Shown here piece by piece: positions 1-7,082 of a DNA stretch of 7,609 nt. Location: NCBI GenBank assembly GCA_030037185.1, contig JASHRR010000982.1, positions 1 through 7,609 on the forward strand, given 5' to 3'. How positions within the stretch are numbered: position 1 is the stretch's first letter; each line of letters opens with the position of its first letter. The notes under the pieces are model-generated. The model saw nothing but the letters and a program-made list of their open reading frames with translations, was not told where the DNA came from and made no database searches. A program made the position numbers and the translations under genes. This DNA is from Xanthobacteraceae bacterium. GTDB lineage: Bacteria > Pseudomonadota > Alphaproteobacteria > Rhizobiales > Xanthobacteraceae.

Positions 1-38
1 CAAAAATCGTCGATCGATGTTTCGGCATTTTTCCTCTG

Positions 39-779
39 TCACTTTGCAGTGGCTGAGCCGGCATCTGATGTGACGCCGTCGTCCCGCTTCTGCCTGTGGT
101 AGGCCAAATTCGGCCGCATGTCCGTGGCCGAGGCGATGCGGTTCGACATGTTGAAAAAACCGGCAACTGCGGCGATATCCCAGATGTCGCGGTCGGTAAA
201 ACCCGCCTCGCGCAGCGCCTTGCGGTCGCGTTCCTCGATTTCCCACGGCCGGTCTGTCAGTTTGACCGCGAAATCCAGCATCGCCCGCTGCCGGCGATCG
301 AGCCGGGCGGCACGATAATTCATCACCAACAACTCGCCGAGGACGGGGTCGTCTGCAAGGCCGCGCACCGCCGCGCCGTGAGCGGCGAGGCAGTAGTAGC
401 AGCGATTGTGCGACGACACCGCAACCGCGATCATTTCGCGCTCCAGCTTGCTGAGCCCCGACGGCGCCAACATCAGATCGTTGTACATGGCAACGAAGGC
501 CTCAAGCTTTGCCATGTCGAAGGCGTAGGCCTTGAGCACGTTCGGGACGAAACCGAGCTTTTCGGTGCATTTATCGAAATAGGCCTGCATGGCGGGTGTC
601 AGCGGCGCGGCGGCAAGTTCCAACGCGGTGATGACGGTATCGTCACGATCGACCGCCCGCCGCGTGATCGCGCTCATCTCAGCCGCTTGCTCAGGCTCCC
701 CGGCCGCAGGCGAGCCGCGGGCACCCAACGGCGGCGCGAGCGCGTCGGCAGCGGGTTTTTTGGCAGGTTTGTCACGCAC
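39..779 (-). CDS. AhpD-fold peroxidase-related protein (carboxymuconolactone decarboxylase superfamily)
   Basis: This gene encodes a probable cytoplasmic AhpD-like protein of 246 residues. AhpD-core proteins use a CxxC pair and a nearby histidine for thiol-based peroxide reduction. The sequence shows C127-Y-Y-C130 followed by H134, preceded by the conserved Glu-rich helix (LEREMIAVAVS, about residues 112-122). A C-terminal FFNMSNRIASATD segment (about 208-220) resembles the 'uncharacterized peroxidase-related enzyme' subgroup. I chose the GTG at 777-779 because AGGAG lies six bases upstream and conserved sequence begins soon after. A longer TTG start at 938 would add residues that look non-coding, and an ATG at 675-677 would give 212 residues but has a poor ribosome site. 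The first 34 residues are rich in Ala, Pro and Lys and look disordered; there is no signal peptide or membrane segment. It is transcribed divergently from the glutamate dehydrogenase. The family call is firm; the physiological substrate is unknown. Confidence 0.9.
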   Translation of the reverse strand: MRDKPAKKPAADALAPPLGARGSPAAGEPEQAAEMSAITRRAVDRDDTVITALELAAAPLTPAMQAYFDKCTEKLGFVPNVLKAYAFDMAKLEAFVAMYNDLMLAPSGLSKLEREMIAVAVSSHNRCYYCLAAHGAAVRGLADDPVLGELLVMNYRAARLDRRQRAMLDFAVKLTDRPWEIEERDRKALREAGFTDRDIWDIAAVAGFFNMSNRIASATDMRPNLAYHRQKRDDGVTSDAGSATAK

Positions 780-784
780 GCAGG

Positions 785-790
785 TCTCCT
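785..790 (-). promoter_or_regulatory. Ribosome binding site that decides the start of the AhpD-like gene
   Basis: Read on the minus strand this is AGGAGA. The AGGAG core ends six bases before the GTG at 779, which is ideal spacing. Neither the upstream TTG at 938 nor the downstream ATG at 677 has a comparable site, so this motif supports the 246-residue form. Confidence 0.65.
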
Positions 791-813
791 GTTTGTTCGC
801 ATTGCCGATCACG

Positions 814-829
814 CTTAGCAGCTGCGAAG
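814..829. promoter_or_regulatory. Imperfect 16-bp dyad, candidate operator
   Basis: The sequence is CTTAGCAGCTGCGAAG. Fourteen of its 16 positions are symmetric around a perfect GCAGCTGC core (818-825); only the A817/G826 pair breaks the symmetry. It lies 34 bp upstream of the AhpD-like start and about 140 bp upstream of the dehydrogenase start. That is a plausible place for a regulator acting on either gene, but no known regulator's consensus is recognised, so the role is inference. Confidence 0.3.
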
Positions 830-967
830 TCGCGAAACCACCCGTCCGCCACCCCCCTGCTCTGCGGTCCGGGCAGGGCAGCCCGTGTGCCAGATCGTCG
901 CCGCAACGGATCTTCCGCCTGATCGATTTCCGGAGCAATGTGCGCCGCGAATGAGTGAGGTAGAGCC

Positions 968-3900
968 ATGAAGACCGATGCTGAGGAGCGGCGGGGAGAA
1001 AAGCTGCAGGACCTCTCGATTGGCGCGTCCGAGGATGACGACGCGGCGCGCCAGCTGCTGCAAGATGCCGACGTCATTCTGCGCGGCCGCATCGCCGATG
1101 CACCGGCTGACTTCGTCGCCCGGGTCTTCGCCGGCGCTGCGCCGGAAGACCTTGTGCATTATCACGCCTCAGAGATCGCCGAGATCGCCGAAGCCACCTG
1201 GCGGTTCCTTGACGTGCGGCGGCCGCAAACTGCCAAGATCCGGGTCCGCACACCACCGCGCGGTCAGCGCCTCAATAATGTGTCGATCGTTGAAATCCTT
1301 AACGACGATATGCCGTTTCTGGTCGATTCGGTCATGGCGGAATTGGCGGAGCAGGGTTTTGATCCCCATCTCGTCTTGCACCCCCGATTTATCGTCGAGC
1401 GCGACCCCGCCGGCGCCCTGATCGGGCTTGCCACCGCAGCGGCCGCCGGCGCTGCGGTGAGACCGGAGAGCCTGATCCAGGTCCACGTCGATCGCATCGA
1501 CCGCGAGGACACCAGAAACGCCTTGATCATCGCGCTCGACAACGTGCTCGCCGACGTGCGGCGCGCGGTCGATGACTGGAAGCCGATGCTCGAGCATGTC
1601 AACACGCTCATCGCCGAAATGACAAGCGGCCCGCCGGACTCTCGCGTCGGTGATCTCAGCGAATCGATCGCTTTCCTGCGCTGGTTGACGGACGACAATT
1701 TCACCTTCCTGGGGGCTCGCGATTACGTCGCGAGCGAGGACGGCAACGCTCCGGCAGTGATTTTCACCTCGGCGCTCGGCATCCTGCGCGGCCGCGAGGG
1801 CGACGTATTTGCGGCCGATGGCGGCCGGCTTGCCCTGACGCCGCGCGCCCTCGAGGCGCTGCGCGAACGCAAGACGCTCATCATTACCAAAACCAATTCG
1901 CGCTCGCGCGTGCACCGTCGCACCGCAATGGATTACGTCGTGGTCAAACGGCACGACGCCGACGGCAGGCTGGTCGGCGGCCTTCAGATCGTCGGCCTGT
2001 TCACCTCTACGGCCTATGTGCGTGCGACCCGCAGCATTCCCTATCTTCGCAGCAAGATTGCGAACGTGCTGGCACGCTCCGGACTCGACGTCAAAAGCCA
2101 TTCGGGCAAGACGCTGGTCAACGTGCTCGAAACCTATCCGCGCGACGAATTGTTTCAGATCGACGAGGATACGTTGCTCAGATTCGGGCTGACGATTCTT
2201 CAGCTCAACGAACGGCCGCGCGTACGGGTGCTGCCGCGATGGGACACCTTCGAGCGCTTCGCGTCAGTTCTCGTCTACGTGCCGCGCGACCGTTACGACT
2301 CGGCAGCGCGTGCCGCCATCGGCGAGCGGCTCGCCGCCGCGCTCGGCGGCAAACTGGTCTCTTTCGCACCATTCTTCCCGGAAGGACCGATGGTGCGGGT
2401 CCATTTCATGATCGCCCGAAGAGAGAACGGCCGGCCGAGCGAACTCAATCGTCCGCCGCGCCAGGAACTCGAGGCGGCCGTTGCCCGGCTGGTAAGGACT
2501 TGGCCTGACGAATTGCTCGAAGCGCTCCAACACGCCCATGACCCTGTCCGCGCACGGGCCCTGTACGCCAAGTACGGAGAAGCGTTTTCGCCCGGATATC
2601 GCGGAGCTGTCGCCGCCGCCATTGCGGTGGACGATATCGCGGCCATCGAAGCGCTGTCACCCGCTTGCCCGGTCGGCGTTGATTTCCGATCCGCCAGCAG
2701 CGCCGGAAAGGCGTGCGCCAGCCTGAAGGTGTGGAGCTACGGTCGTCCGCTTCCGCTTTCAGAGCGGGTTCCGGTCCTCGAGCACATGGGCTTCATCGTC
2801 GTCGATGAAAGCACCTACGATATAGACCTAAACGACGCTGACCGGTCGCATGTGTGGCTTCACGCGATGCAGCTTGAGCGACGCGACGGCATTGCGGTCG
2901 GTATTGACGCTGCCAAGCCGCGGCTCGATAGCTGTTTCGCAGCGGTGATGCGCGGGCAGGCCGAAAACGACGGCTACAACGCGCTCGTTCTGGTCGCTGG
3001 TCTCGACTGGCACCAAGTGGCGCTGATGCGGACCGTTTCGCGCTATCTGCGCCAGCTGCGCGTTCCCTATTCGCAAGACTACATGTGGGCGACGCTCGTC
3101 AACCATGCAGCCATCGTCGAGCGGATCTGCGCGCTGTTCGAAGCCCGTTTCGATCCCGATTTGCCGATATCGCCGCGCCAGCGCGATGAGCGACAAGCCG
3201 CGGTCGCAAGCGAAATCGAGGCTCAGCTGAGGAAAGTCGACAGCCTCGACGAAGACCGTATCATTCGCCACTTCGTCAACATCGTACAATCTGCCATCCG
3301 CACCAATTTCTATCAGTTGCCGACACGCCGGACCGACGCATCTGCGCAAACCCGTGATCTGCCCGGGCGGACGATCGCCATCAAGCTTGACAGCCGCAAG
3401 GTCGACGGCATGCCGCTGCCGCGCCCCCAATTCGAGATTTTCATCTGCTCACCGCGATTGGAGGCGGTGCATCTGCGGTTCGGCCCGGTCGCGCGCGGCG
3501 GCATCAGGTGGTCAGACCGGCCGCAGGACTTCCGCACCGAAGTGCTCGGTCTCGTCAAGGCGCAGCAGGTCAAAAATGCCTTGATCGTGCCGGTCGGTGC
3601 GAAAGGCGGCTTCGTGCCGAAGCGCCTGCCAGCCGGCAATCGCGATACGATCCAGGCCGAAGCAATTGCCGTCTACCGGATTTTCATGTCGACGCTGCTC
3701 GACCTGACGGACAATCTTGACCGTCATGGCGTCCTGCCGCCGCAACGGGTCGTTCGTCACGACGGCGATGATCCCTATCTGGTGGTTGCCGCCGACAAGG
3801 GCACCGCGACCTTTTCGGACATCGCCAATGAGATCGCGCGGGAGCACGGCTTCTGGCTCGACGATGCCTTCGCGTCGGGCGGCTCGGCAGGCTACGACCA

Positions 3901-5872
3901 TAAAAAAATGGGCATCACGGCGCGCGGCGCCTGGGAATCCGTCAAACGTCATTTCCGCGAGATGGATATCGACCTGTCACGGGCGCCATTCTCCGTTGCC
4001 GGCGTCGGCGACATGTCCGGCGACGTGTTCGGCAACGGCATGCTGCGCCAGCGCACCATCCGGCTTGTCGCGGCCTTCGATCACCGCGACATCTTTATCG
4101 ATCCCGAACCGGATCCCGAACGCAGCTTCGCGGAACGCCAGCGGCTGTTCGATTTGCCGCGTTCAAGCTGGCAGGATTTCGATCGGCGCGTGATCTCCCC
4201 CGGCGGCGGCGTGTTCTCGCGTAGCGCAAAGGAAATAGACGTTTCGATTGAGGCCCGCACCGCCCTCGGGCTCACCGTCGCCAAGGCGACACCACAGCAA
4301 GTCATGAATGCGATCCTCAAGGCGCCGGTCGACCTGTTGTGGTTCGGCGGCATCGGCACTTATGTGCGCGCATCGAATGAATCCGACGACTCCGTCGGCG
4401 ATCGCACCAATGACGCAATACGCGCGACGGCAGCCGAACTGCGGTGCAAGGTGATCGCTGAGGGCGCCAATCTCGGACTGACTCAGCGGGCCCGCATCGA
4501 GGCCGCGCTGCGCGGTGTCCGCCTCAACAACGATGCCATCGATAATTCGGCCGGCGTCAACACGTCGGACCTCGAAGTCAACCTCAAGATTGCCTTGAGC
4601 GTTCCGCTTGGTGACGGCCGTCTTACCCGCAGGGATCGCGACATCCTGCTCGCCGGCATGACCGACGAGGTCGCGTCTTTGGTTCTGCGCAACAACTACC
4701 AGCAGACGCTGGCATTGTCCCTCGTCGAGCATCGCGGGCTTGAAGACCTCGGCTTTCAGCAGCGCCTGATGCAGATGCTGGAGAAGCGCCAGCTGCTTGA
4801 CCGTGCCGTCGAGTTCCTGCCGGGCGACATGGAGATTGCCGAGCGAAAGCGCCGCGGCCAACCGCTCACGCGGCCGGAGATTGCGGTGCTGCTGGCCTAT
4901 GCCAAGCTCGCGCTGCACGAGGACCTGATTCATTCCGACGTGCCGGACGATCCCTATCTCGCCCGCGAGCTTGGCCGCTATTTCCCGCAGTCGATTTGGA
5001 GTCATTTTCCCGACGTGTTCGAACGTCACCGTCTGCGCCGGCACATCATTGCAACCCAGCTGGCCAATTCCATCATCAACCGCGGCGGCCCGCCGATCGT
5101 GGCGAGAATCGCCGACCAGACCGGAGCGTCGGTCGATCGCATCGCTGCGGCGTTTGCCGCGGTGCGAGACAGCTTCCGGCTCACCACTCTCAATACCTCC
5201 ATCGAGGCGCTCGACAACAAGGTTTCCAGCACCGTTCAGCTGGAGCTGTTCGCAGCGGTGCAAAATCTGCTGCTCGATCGCATCGTCTGGTTCTTGCGCA
5301 ATGTGGACGTACGTCAGGGTCTCGCCGGCATTATCGACCATTATCGGATCAAGATCGCGACCATCTCAGGAGGGCTCGACCACTACCTGCCGCCGGAAAC
5401 CCAGCGCGTGCTCGACGCCGCAGTGCTCAAGATGACCTCGGCGGGCGTCCCCCCGTCGGTTGCCCGCAATGTGGCGAACCTACCGGCGCTCGGATCGGCA
5501 ACCGACATCATTCTGACGGCCGACCGCACCGGGCATCGGGTCGGCGAGGTCGCGGCAATTTACTTTGCCGCCGAGGCCTACTTTCAGCTCGATCGCATCG
5601 TCGCCGCGGCACGCGATATCAAGCTGGTGGACTATTTCGACCGCTTGGCCTTTGATCGCGGGTTTGATGCCATGGGTGATGCCTTGCGGCGGTTGGTGGC
5701 CGAGATGATCGCCGCCGGCGGCAGCGGCGCCGCGGCCGTGACAGCCTTCGTGGGGCGCAAAGGCAGCACTGTCGATCGCGTGCGCGAGGCCGTCCACGAG
5801 ATGGTGACTTCCGGCCTGTCGCTGTCGAAACTGACGGTGGCGGCCAGCATGCTCGGCGATCTCGCCCGCTAA
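968..5872 (+). CDS. gdhB: NAD-specific glutamate dehydrogenase, large (180-kDa) class
   Basis: This enzyme oxidatively deaminates L-glutamate to 2-oxoglutarate and ammonium with NAD+, a cytoplasmic catabolic step feeding the TCA cycle. The 1634 residues match the usual 1590-1650 of the large bacterial class (Bac_GDH family). The N-terminal half is the ACT-like regulatory region; NDDMPFLVDS (112-121) is typical. The catalytic core includes RGGIRWSDR (843-851), K869, and the catalytic-lysine motif AKGGF with K879. The dinucleotide-binding part contains GVGDMSGDVFGNGM (1012-1025), GGIGTY (1127-1132) and AEGANLG (from 1164). A helical C-terminal region follows, with the family hallmarks NNYQQT and LTRPEIAVLLAYAK. 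A Gly/Ala-rich stretch (1582-1590) is probably a surface loop. The ATG has GAGG seven bases upstream. The frame is intact with no frameshift. Family members are often allosterically controlled (P. aeruginosa GdhB is activated by arginine); whether this one is cannot be read from the sequence. The symbol is by family analogy; 'gdh' is also used. Confidence 0.97.
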   Translation: MKTDAEERRGEKLQDLSIGASEDDDAARQLLQDADVILRGRIADAPADFVARVFAGAAPEDLVHYHASEIAEIAEATWRFLDVRRPQTAKIRVRTPPRGQRLNNVSIVEILNDDMPFLVDSVMAELAEQGFDPHLVLHPRFIVERDPAGALIGLATAAAAGAAVRPESLIQVHVDRIDREDTRNALIIALDNVLADVRRAVDDWKPMLEHVNTLIAEMTSGPPDSRVGDLSESIAFLRWLTDDNFTFLGARDYVASEDGNAPAVIFTSALGILRGREGDVFAADGGRLALTPRALEALRERKTLIITKTNSRSRVHRRTAMDYVVVKRHDADGRLVGGLQIVGLFTSTAYVRATRSIPYLRSKIANVLARSGLDVKSHSGKTLVNVLETYPRDELFQIDEDTLLRFGLTILQLNERPRVRVLPRWDTFERFASVLVYVPRDRYDSAARAAIGERLAAALGGKLVSFAPFFPEGPMVRVHFMIARRENGRPSELNRPPRQELEAAVARLVRTWPDELLEALQHAHDPVRARALYAKYGEAFSPGYRGAVAAAIAVDDIAAIEALSPACPVGVDFRSASSAGKACASLKVWSYGRPLPLSERVPVLEHMGFIVVDESTYDIDLNDADRSHVWLHAMQLERRDGIAVGIDAAKPRLDSCFAAVMRGQAENDGYNALVLVAGLDWHQVALMRTVSRYLRQLRVPYSQDYMWATLVNHAAIVERICALFEARFDPDLPISPRQRDERQAAVASEIEAQLRKVDSLDEDRIIRHFVNIVQSAIRTNFYQLPTRRTDASAQTRDLPGRTIAIKLDSRKVDGMPLPRPQFEIFICSPRLEAVHLRFGPVARGGIRWSDRPQDFRTEVLGLVKAQQVKNALIVPVGAKGGFVPKRLPAGNRDTIQAEAIAVYRIFMSTLLDLTDNLDRHGVLPPQRVVRHDGDDPYLVVAADKGTATFSDIANEIAREHGFWLDDAFASGGSAGYDHKKMGITARGAWESVKRHFREMDIDLSRAPFSVAGVGDMSGDVFGNGMLRQRTIRLVAAFDHRDIFIDPEPDPERSFAERQRLFDLPRSSWQDFDRRVISPGGGVFSRSAKEIDVSIEARTALGLTVAKATPQQVMNAILKAPVDLLWFGGIGTYVRASNESDDSVGDRTNDAIRATAAELRCKVIAEGANLGLTQRARIEAALRGVRLNNDAIDNSAGVNTSDLEVNLKIALSVPLGDGRLTRRDRDILLAGMTDEVASLVLRNNYQQTLALSLVEHRGLEDLGFQQRLMQMLEKRQLLDRAVEFLPGDMEIAERKRRGQPLTRPEIAVLLAYAKLALHEDLIHSDVPDDPYLARELGRYFPQSIWSHFPDVFERHRLRRHIIATQLANSIINRGGPPIVARIADQTGASVDRIAAAFAAVRDSFRLTTLNTSIEALDNKVSSTVQLELFAAVQNLLLDRIVWFLRNVDVRQGLAGIIDHYRIKIATISGGLDHYLPPETQRVLDAAVLKMTSAGVPPSVARNVANLPALGSATDIILTADRTGHRVGEVAAIYFAAEAYFQLDRIVAAARDIKLVDYFDRLAFDRGFDAMGDALRRLVAEMIAAGGSGAAAVTAFVGRKGSTVDRVREAVHEMVTSGLSLSKLTVAASMLGDLAR

Positions 5873-5896
5873 CGGCGATTTATTGGCACCACCCTC

Positions 5897-5928
5897 GGGT
5901 GCCCGCCAGAGCCCACTCTGGCGCACCC
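5897..5928 (+). terminator. Strong GC-rich hairpin after glutamate dehydrogenase, possible terminator
   Basis: An eight-bp perfect stem, CGCCAGAG (5904-5911) with CTCTGGCG (5916-5923), closes a CCCA loop. Beyond a two-base bulge (5902-5903) the stem extends by GGGTG (5897-5901) pairing with CACCC (5924-5928). It begins 25 bp after the stop codon. No T-run follows, so it is not a classic intrinsic terminator; it may block 3' exonucleases or help termination together with the next hairpin. Confidence 0.45.
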
Positions 5929-5938
5929 CAAACGCAAA

Positions 5939-5961
5939 CCGCCAGTTCGCGCCACTGGCGG
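5939..5961 (+). terminator. Second hairpin of the 3' cluster
   Basis: A perfect eight-bp stem, CCGCCAGT (5939-5946) with ACTGGCGG (5954-5961), closes a seven-base loop. It shares the CGCCAG...CTGGCG core with the hairpin 10 bp upstream, so the two may be related copies of one palindromic unit. No T-run follows. It could act as a terminator, an mRNA-stabilising element or a REP-like repeat; the sequence does not decide between them. Confidence 0.4.
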
Positions 5962-6026
5962 CGCTCGCCTCCACGCCCCCCCCCGTGACTTTCCTTCCCG
6001 CTCGCGTTGCCTTCCGACTGGCTCAA

Positions 6027-6044
6027 GCGATCGCCTGATCAGGC
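6027..6044. promoter_or_regulatory. Overlapping perfect palindromes upstream of the dioxygenase, candidate operator
   Basis: GCGATCGC (6027-6034) overlaps the perfect 12-bp palindrome GCCTGATCAGGC (6033-6044). Together they lie 85-103 bp upstream of the dioxygenase start, a usual distance for an operator or activator site. The stem is too short and has no loop, so a DNA-binding dimer is a better guess than an RNA structure. No regulator is identified. Confidence 0.3.
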
Positions 6045-6129
6045 CTTGAACGGACCGCTACCTTGTGAAAGCCTTTCTGAAAGCACCGCCGCGCAGCCGC
6101 CTCTTTGAGGATGTGGAAGGGAGGAAGCG

Positions 6130-6996
6130 ATGGACGCAAAGACACCGAGCAAACTCGAGATTGTTCCGCTGACCGAGCACATCGGTGCCGAAATCCGCGG
6201 TATCGACCTGCGCGACAGGCTTGGCGATGCGACTGTCGGCGACATCCGCCGGGCCTGGCTCGATCACCTGGTCCTGGTGTTTCGCGACCAGCGGTTTTCC
6301 CAGCAGGATCTGATCAGGGTGACCGGATATTTCGGCGAAATCGGACCGCTGTCGCGGCCGCTTAAATATTTCCCCAAGGGATACGCCAAGCTGTTGCCCA
6401 ATATCATGCTGATCTCGAATATCAGAGAGAACGGCGAGACCATCGGTGCGCTGCCCGATGGCGAGATGCATTTTCATCACGACATGATCCACGCCGAACT
6501 GCCGCACAACGGCACGCTGTTGTATGCGGTTGAGATCCCGAGCCATGGCGGCGACACGCTGTTCGCCAGCGGCTATGCGGCCTATGACACCCTCGAACCC
6601 GCGGTCCGGCAACGCCTTGAGGGCCGCAAAGCTCTCCATCATTACAACTACGGCACCACCATTCGTGGCGATACCAAAAACGCCGTCGAGGCCTTCAGCG
6701 AGGCCGTCCATCCGGTGTTTCGGACCCACGATGAAACGGGCCGCAAGGCGATCTATGTCGACCGCCTGATGACCGTGAAGATCCTCGACATGGCGCCGGA
6801 GGAAGGCGATCAACTCCTCGCTGCGGTGTTCGACCACTCCGAGCGCCCGCAATTCGTCTATCGCCACGCCTGGCGGGTCGGCGATCTCTTGGTCTGGGAC
6901 AACCGCTGCTCGGCCCATGCGCGCGACGACTTCCCTGCCGAGGAGCGCCGCCTGCTGTGGCGCACGACCGTCAAGGGGGTCGCTCGTCCGTATTGA
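6130..6996 (+). CDS. TauD/TfdA family Fe(II)/2-oxoglutarate-dependent dioxygenase
   Basis: The 288-residue protein is a probable cytoplasmic non-haem iron oxygenase that couples 2-oxoglutarate decarboxylation to succinate with hydroxylation of an organic substrate. The metal triad is visible: H116-H117-D118 supplies the HxD pair and H263 (in CSAHARDD) the distal histidine. T143 (GGDTLF) and R278 (RRLLWR) fit the 2-oxoglutarate contacts. The spacings, 27 residues from first His to Thr and 15 from distal His to Arg, match those of TauD. The length is typical. The ATG follows a strong GGGAGG ribosome site (6119-6124). The stop is TGA, and a GMC oxidoreductase starts 86 bp downstream on the same strand, suggesting one transcript. 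The first histidine is preceded by Phe rather than the Trp common in taurine dioxygenases, so taurine is not assumed. The fold and chemistry are well supported; the substrate is unknown. Confidence 0.93.
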   Translation: MDAKTPSKLEIVPLTEHIGAEIRGIDLRDRLGDATVGDIRRAWLDHLVLVFRDQRFSQQDLIRVTGYFGEIGPLSRPLKYFPKGYAKLLPNIMLISNIRENGETIGALPDGEMHFHHDMIHAELPHNGTLLYAVEIPSHGGDTLFASGYAAYDTLEPAVRQRLEGRKALHHYNYGTTIRGDTKNAVEAFSEAVHPVFRTHDETGRKAIYVDRLMTVKILDMAPEEGDQLLAAVFDHSERPQFVYRHAWRVGDLLVWDNRCSAHARDDFPAEERRLLWRTTVKGVARPY

Positions 6997-7082
6997 GTCG
7001 CCCCCCCGCCTCGGCCATCCGCGCGCGCCCCCCGCGTCAGGACCCGGTTGCGGAAGGCAAAACGGATCCCAGCCAGAAGCCC

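Larger units (their letters stand above)
780..967. promoter_or_regulatory. Divergent intergenic region between the AhpD-like gene and glutamate dehydrogenase
   Basis: These 188 bp must hold the promoters for both divergent genes. I see no clear sigma-70 -35/-10 pair on either strand. The closest plus-strand match (TTGTTC at 793-798 with TTAGCA at 815-820) is weak and I do not call it. Two structures stand out: an imperfect dyad at 814-829 and a five-bp GC hairpin (CGGGC at 870-874 with GCCCG at 881-885). The ribosome site of the dehydrogenase is GAGG at 957-960. No small gene is supported here. Confidence 0.55.
5873..6129. other. Gene-free spacer between glutamate dehydrogenase and the dioxygenase
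   Basis: This 257-bp stretch has no supported gene. The first part (5885-5961) is packed with GC-rich inverted repeats described separately. A run of nine C residues sits at 5976-5984. The second part holds overlapping palindromes (6027-6044), a direct repeat (6066-6084) and the dioxygenase ribosome site. No clear -35/-10 pair was recognised, although the dioxygenase probably has its own promoter here because a strong hairpin cluster separates it from the dehydrogenase. Confidence 0.6.

Noticed and set aside
2..32. AAAAAT (2-7) and ATTTTT (27-32) as a terminator for the AhpD-like gene
   Set aside because: The stem would be only A/T pairs around a 19-base interior with no GC-rich stem, and the window edge prevents judging what follows.
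96..818. Plus-strand open frame of 240 codons opposite the AhpD-like gene
   Set aside because: The minus strand has the CxxC...H motif and family-like sequence; the plus translation looks random and Arg/His-rich.
780..938. Longer TTG-initiated form (299 residues) of the AhpD-like protein
   Set aside because: The extra residues have no conserved pattern, the TTG lacks a good ribosome site, and the extension would run across the divergent promoter region.
1169..2101. Minus-strand open frame of 310 codons inside glutamate dehydrogenase
   Set aside because: It is an antisense shadow of the N-terminal regulatory region, with no family motif and no sensible context.
4163..5341. Minus-strand open frame of 392 codons inside glutamate dehydrogenase
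   Set aside because: It is fully antisense to a well-conserved coding region, and its translation shows no recognisable domain. Long antisense frames are expected in GC-rich DNA with biased third positions.
6058..6918. Minus-strand open frame of 286 codons opposite the dioxygenase
   Set aside because: The plus-strand frame carries the full TauD/TfdA residue set; the antisense translation has no domain signal.
6993..7082. TTG at 6993 overlapping the dioxygenase stop as the real start of the GMC protein
   Set aside because: The frame is open, but the added residues are Pro/Arg-rich and unlike any GMC N-terminus. The ATG at 7083 puts the Rossmann motif at the usual position.
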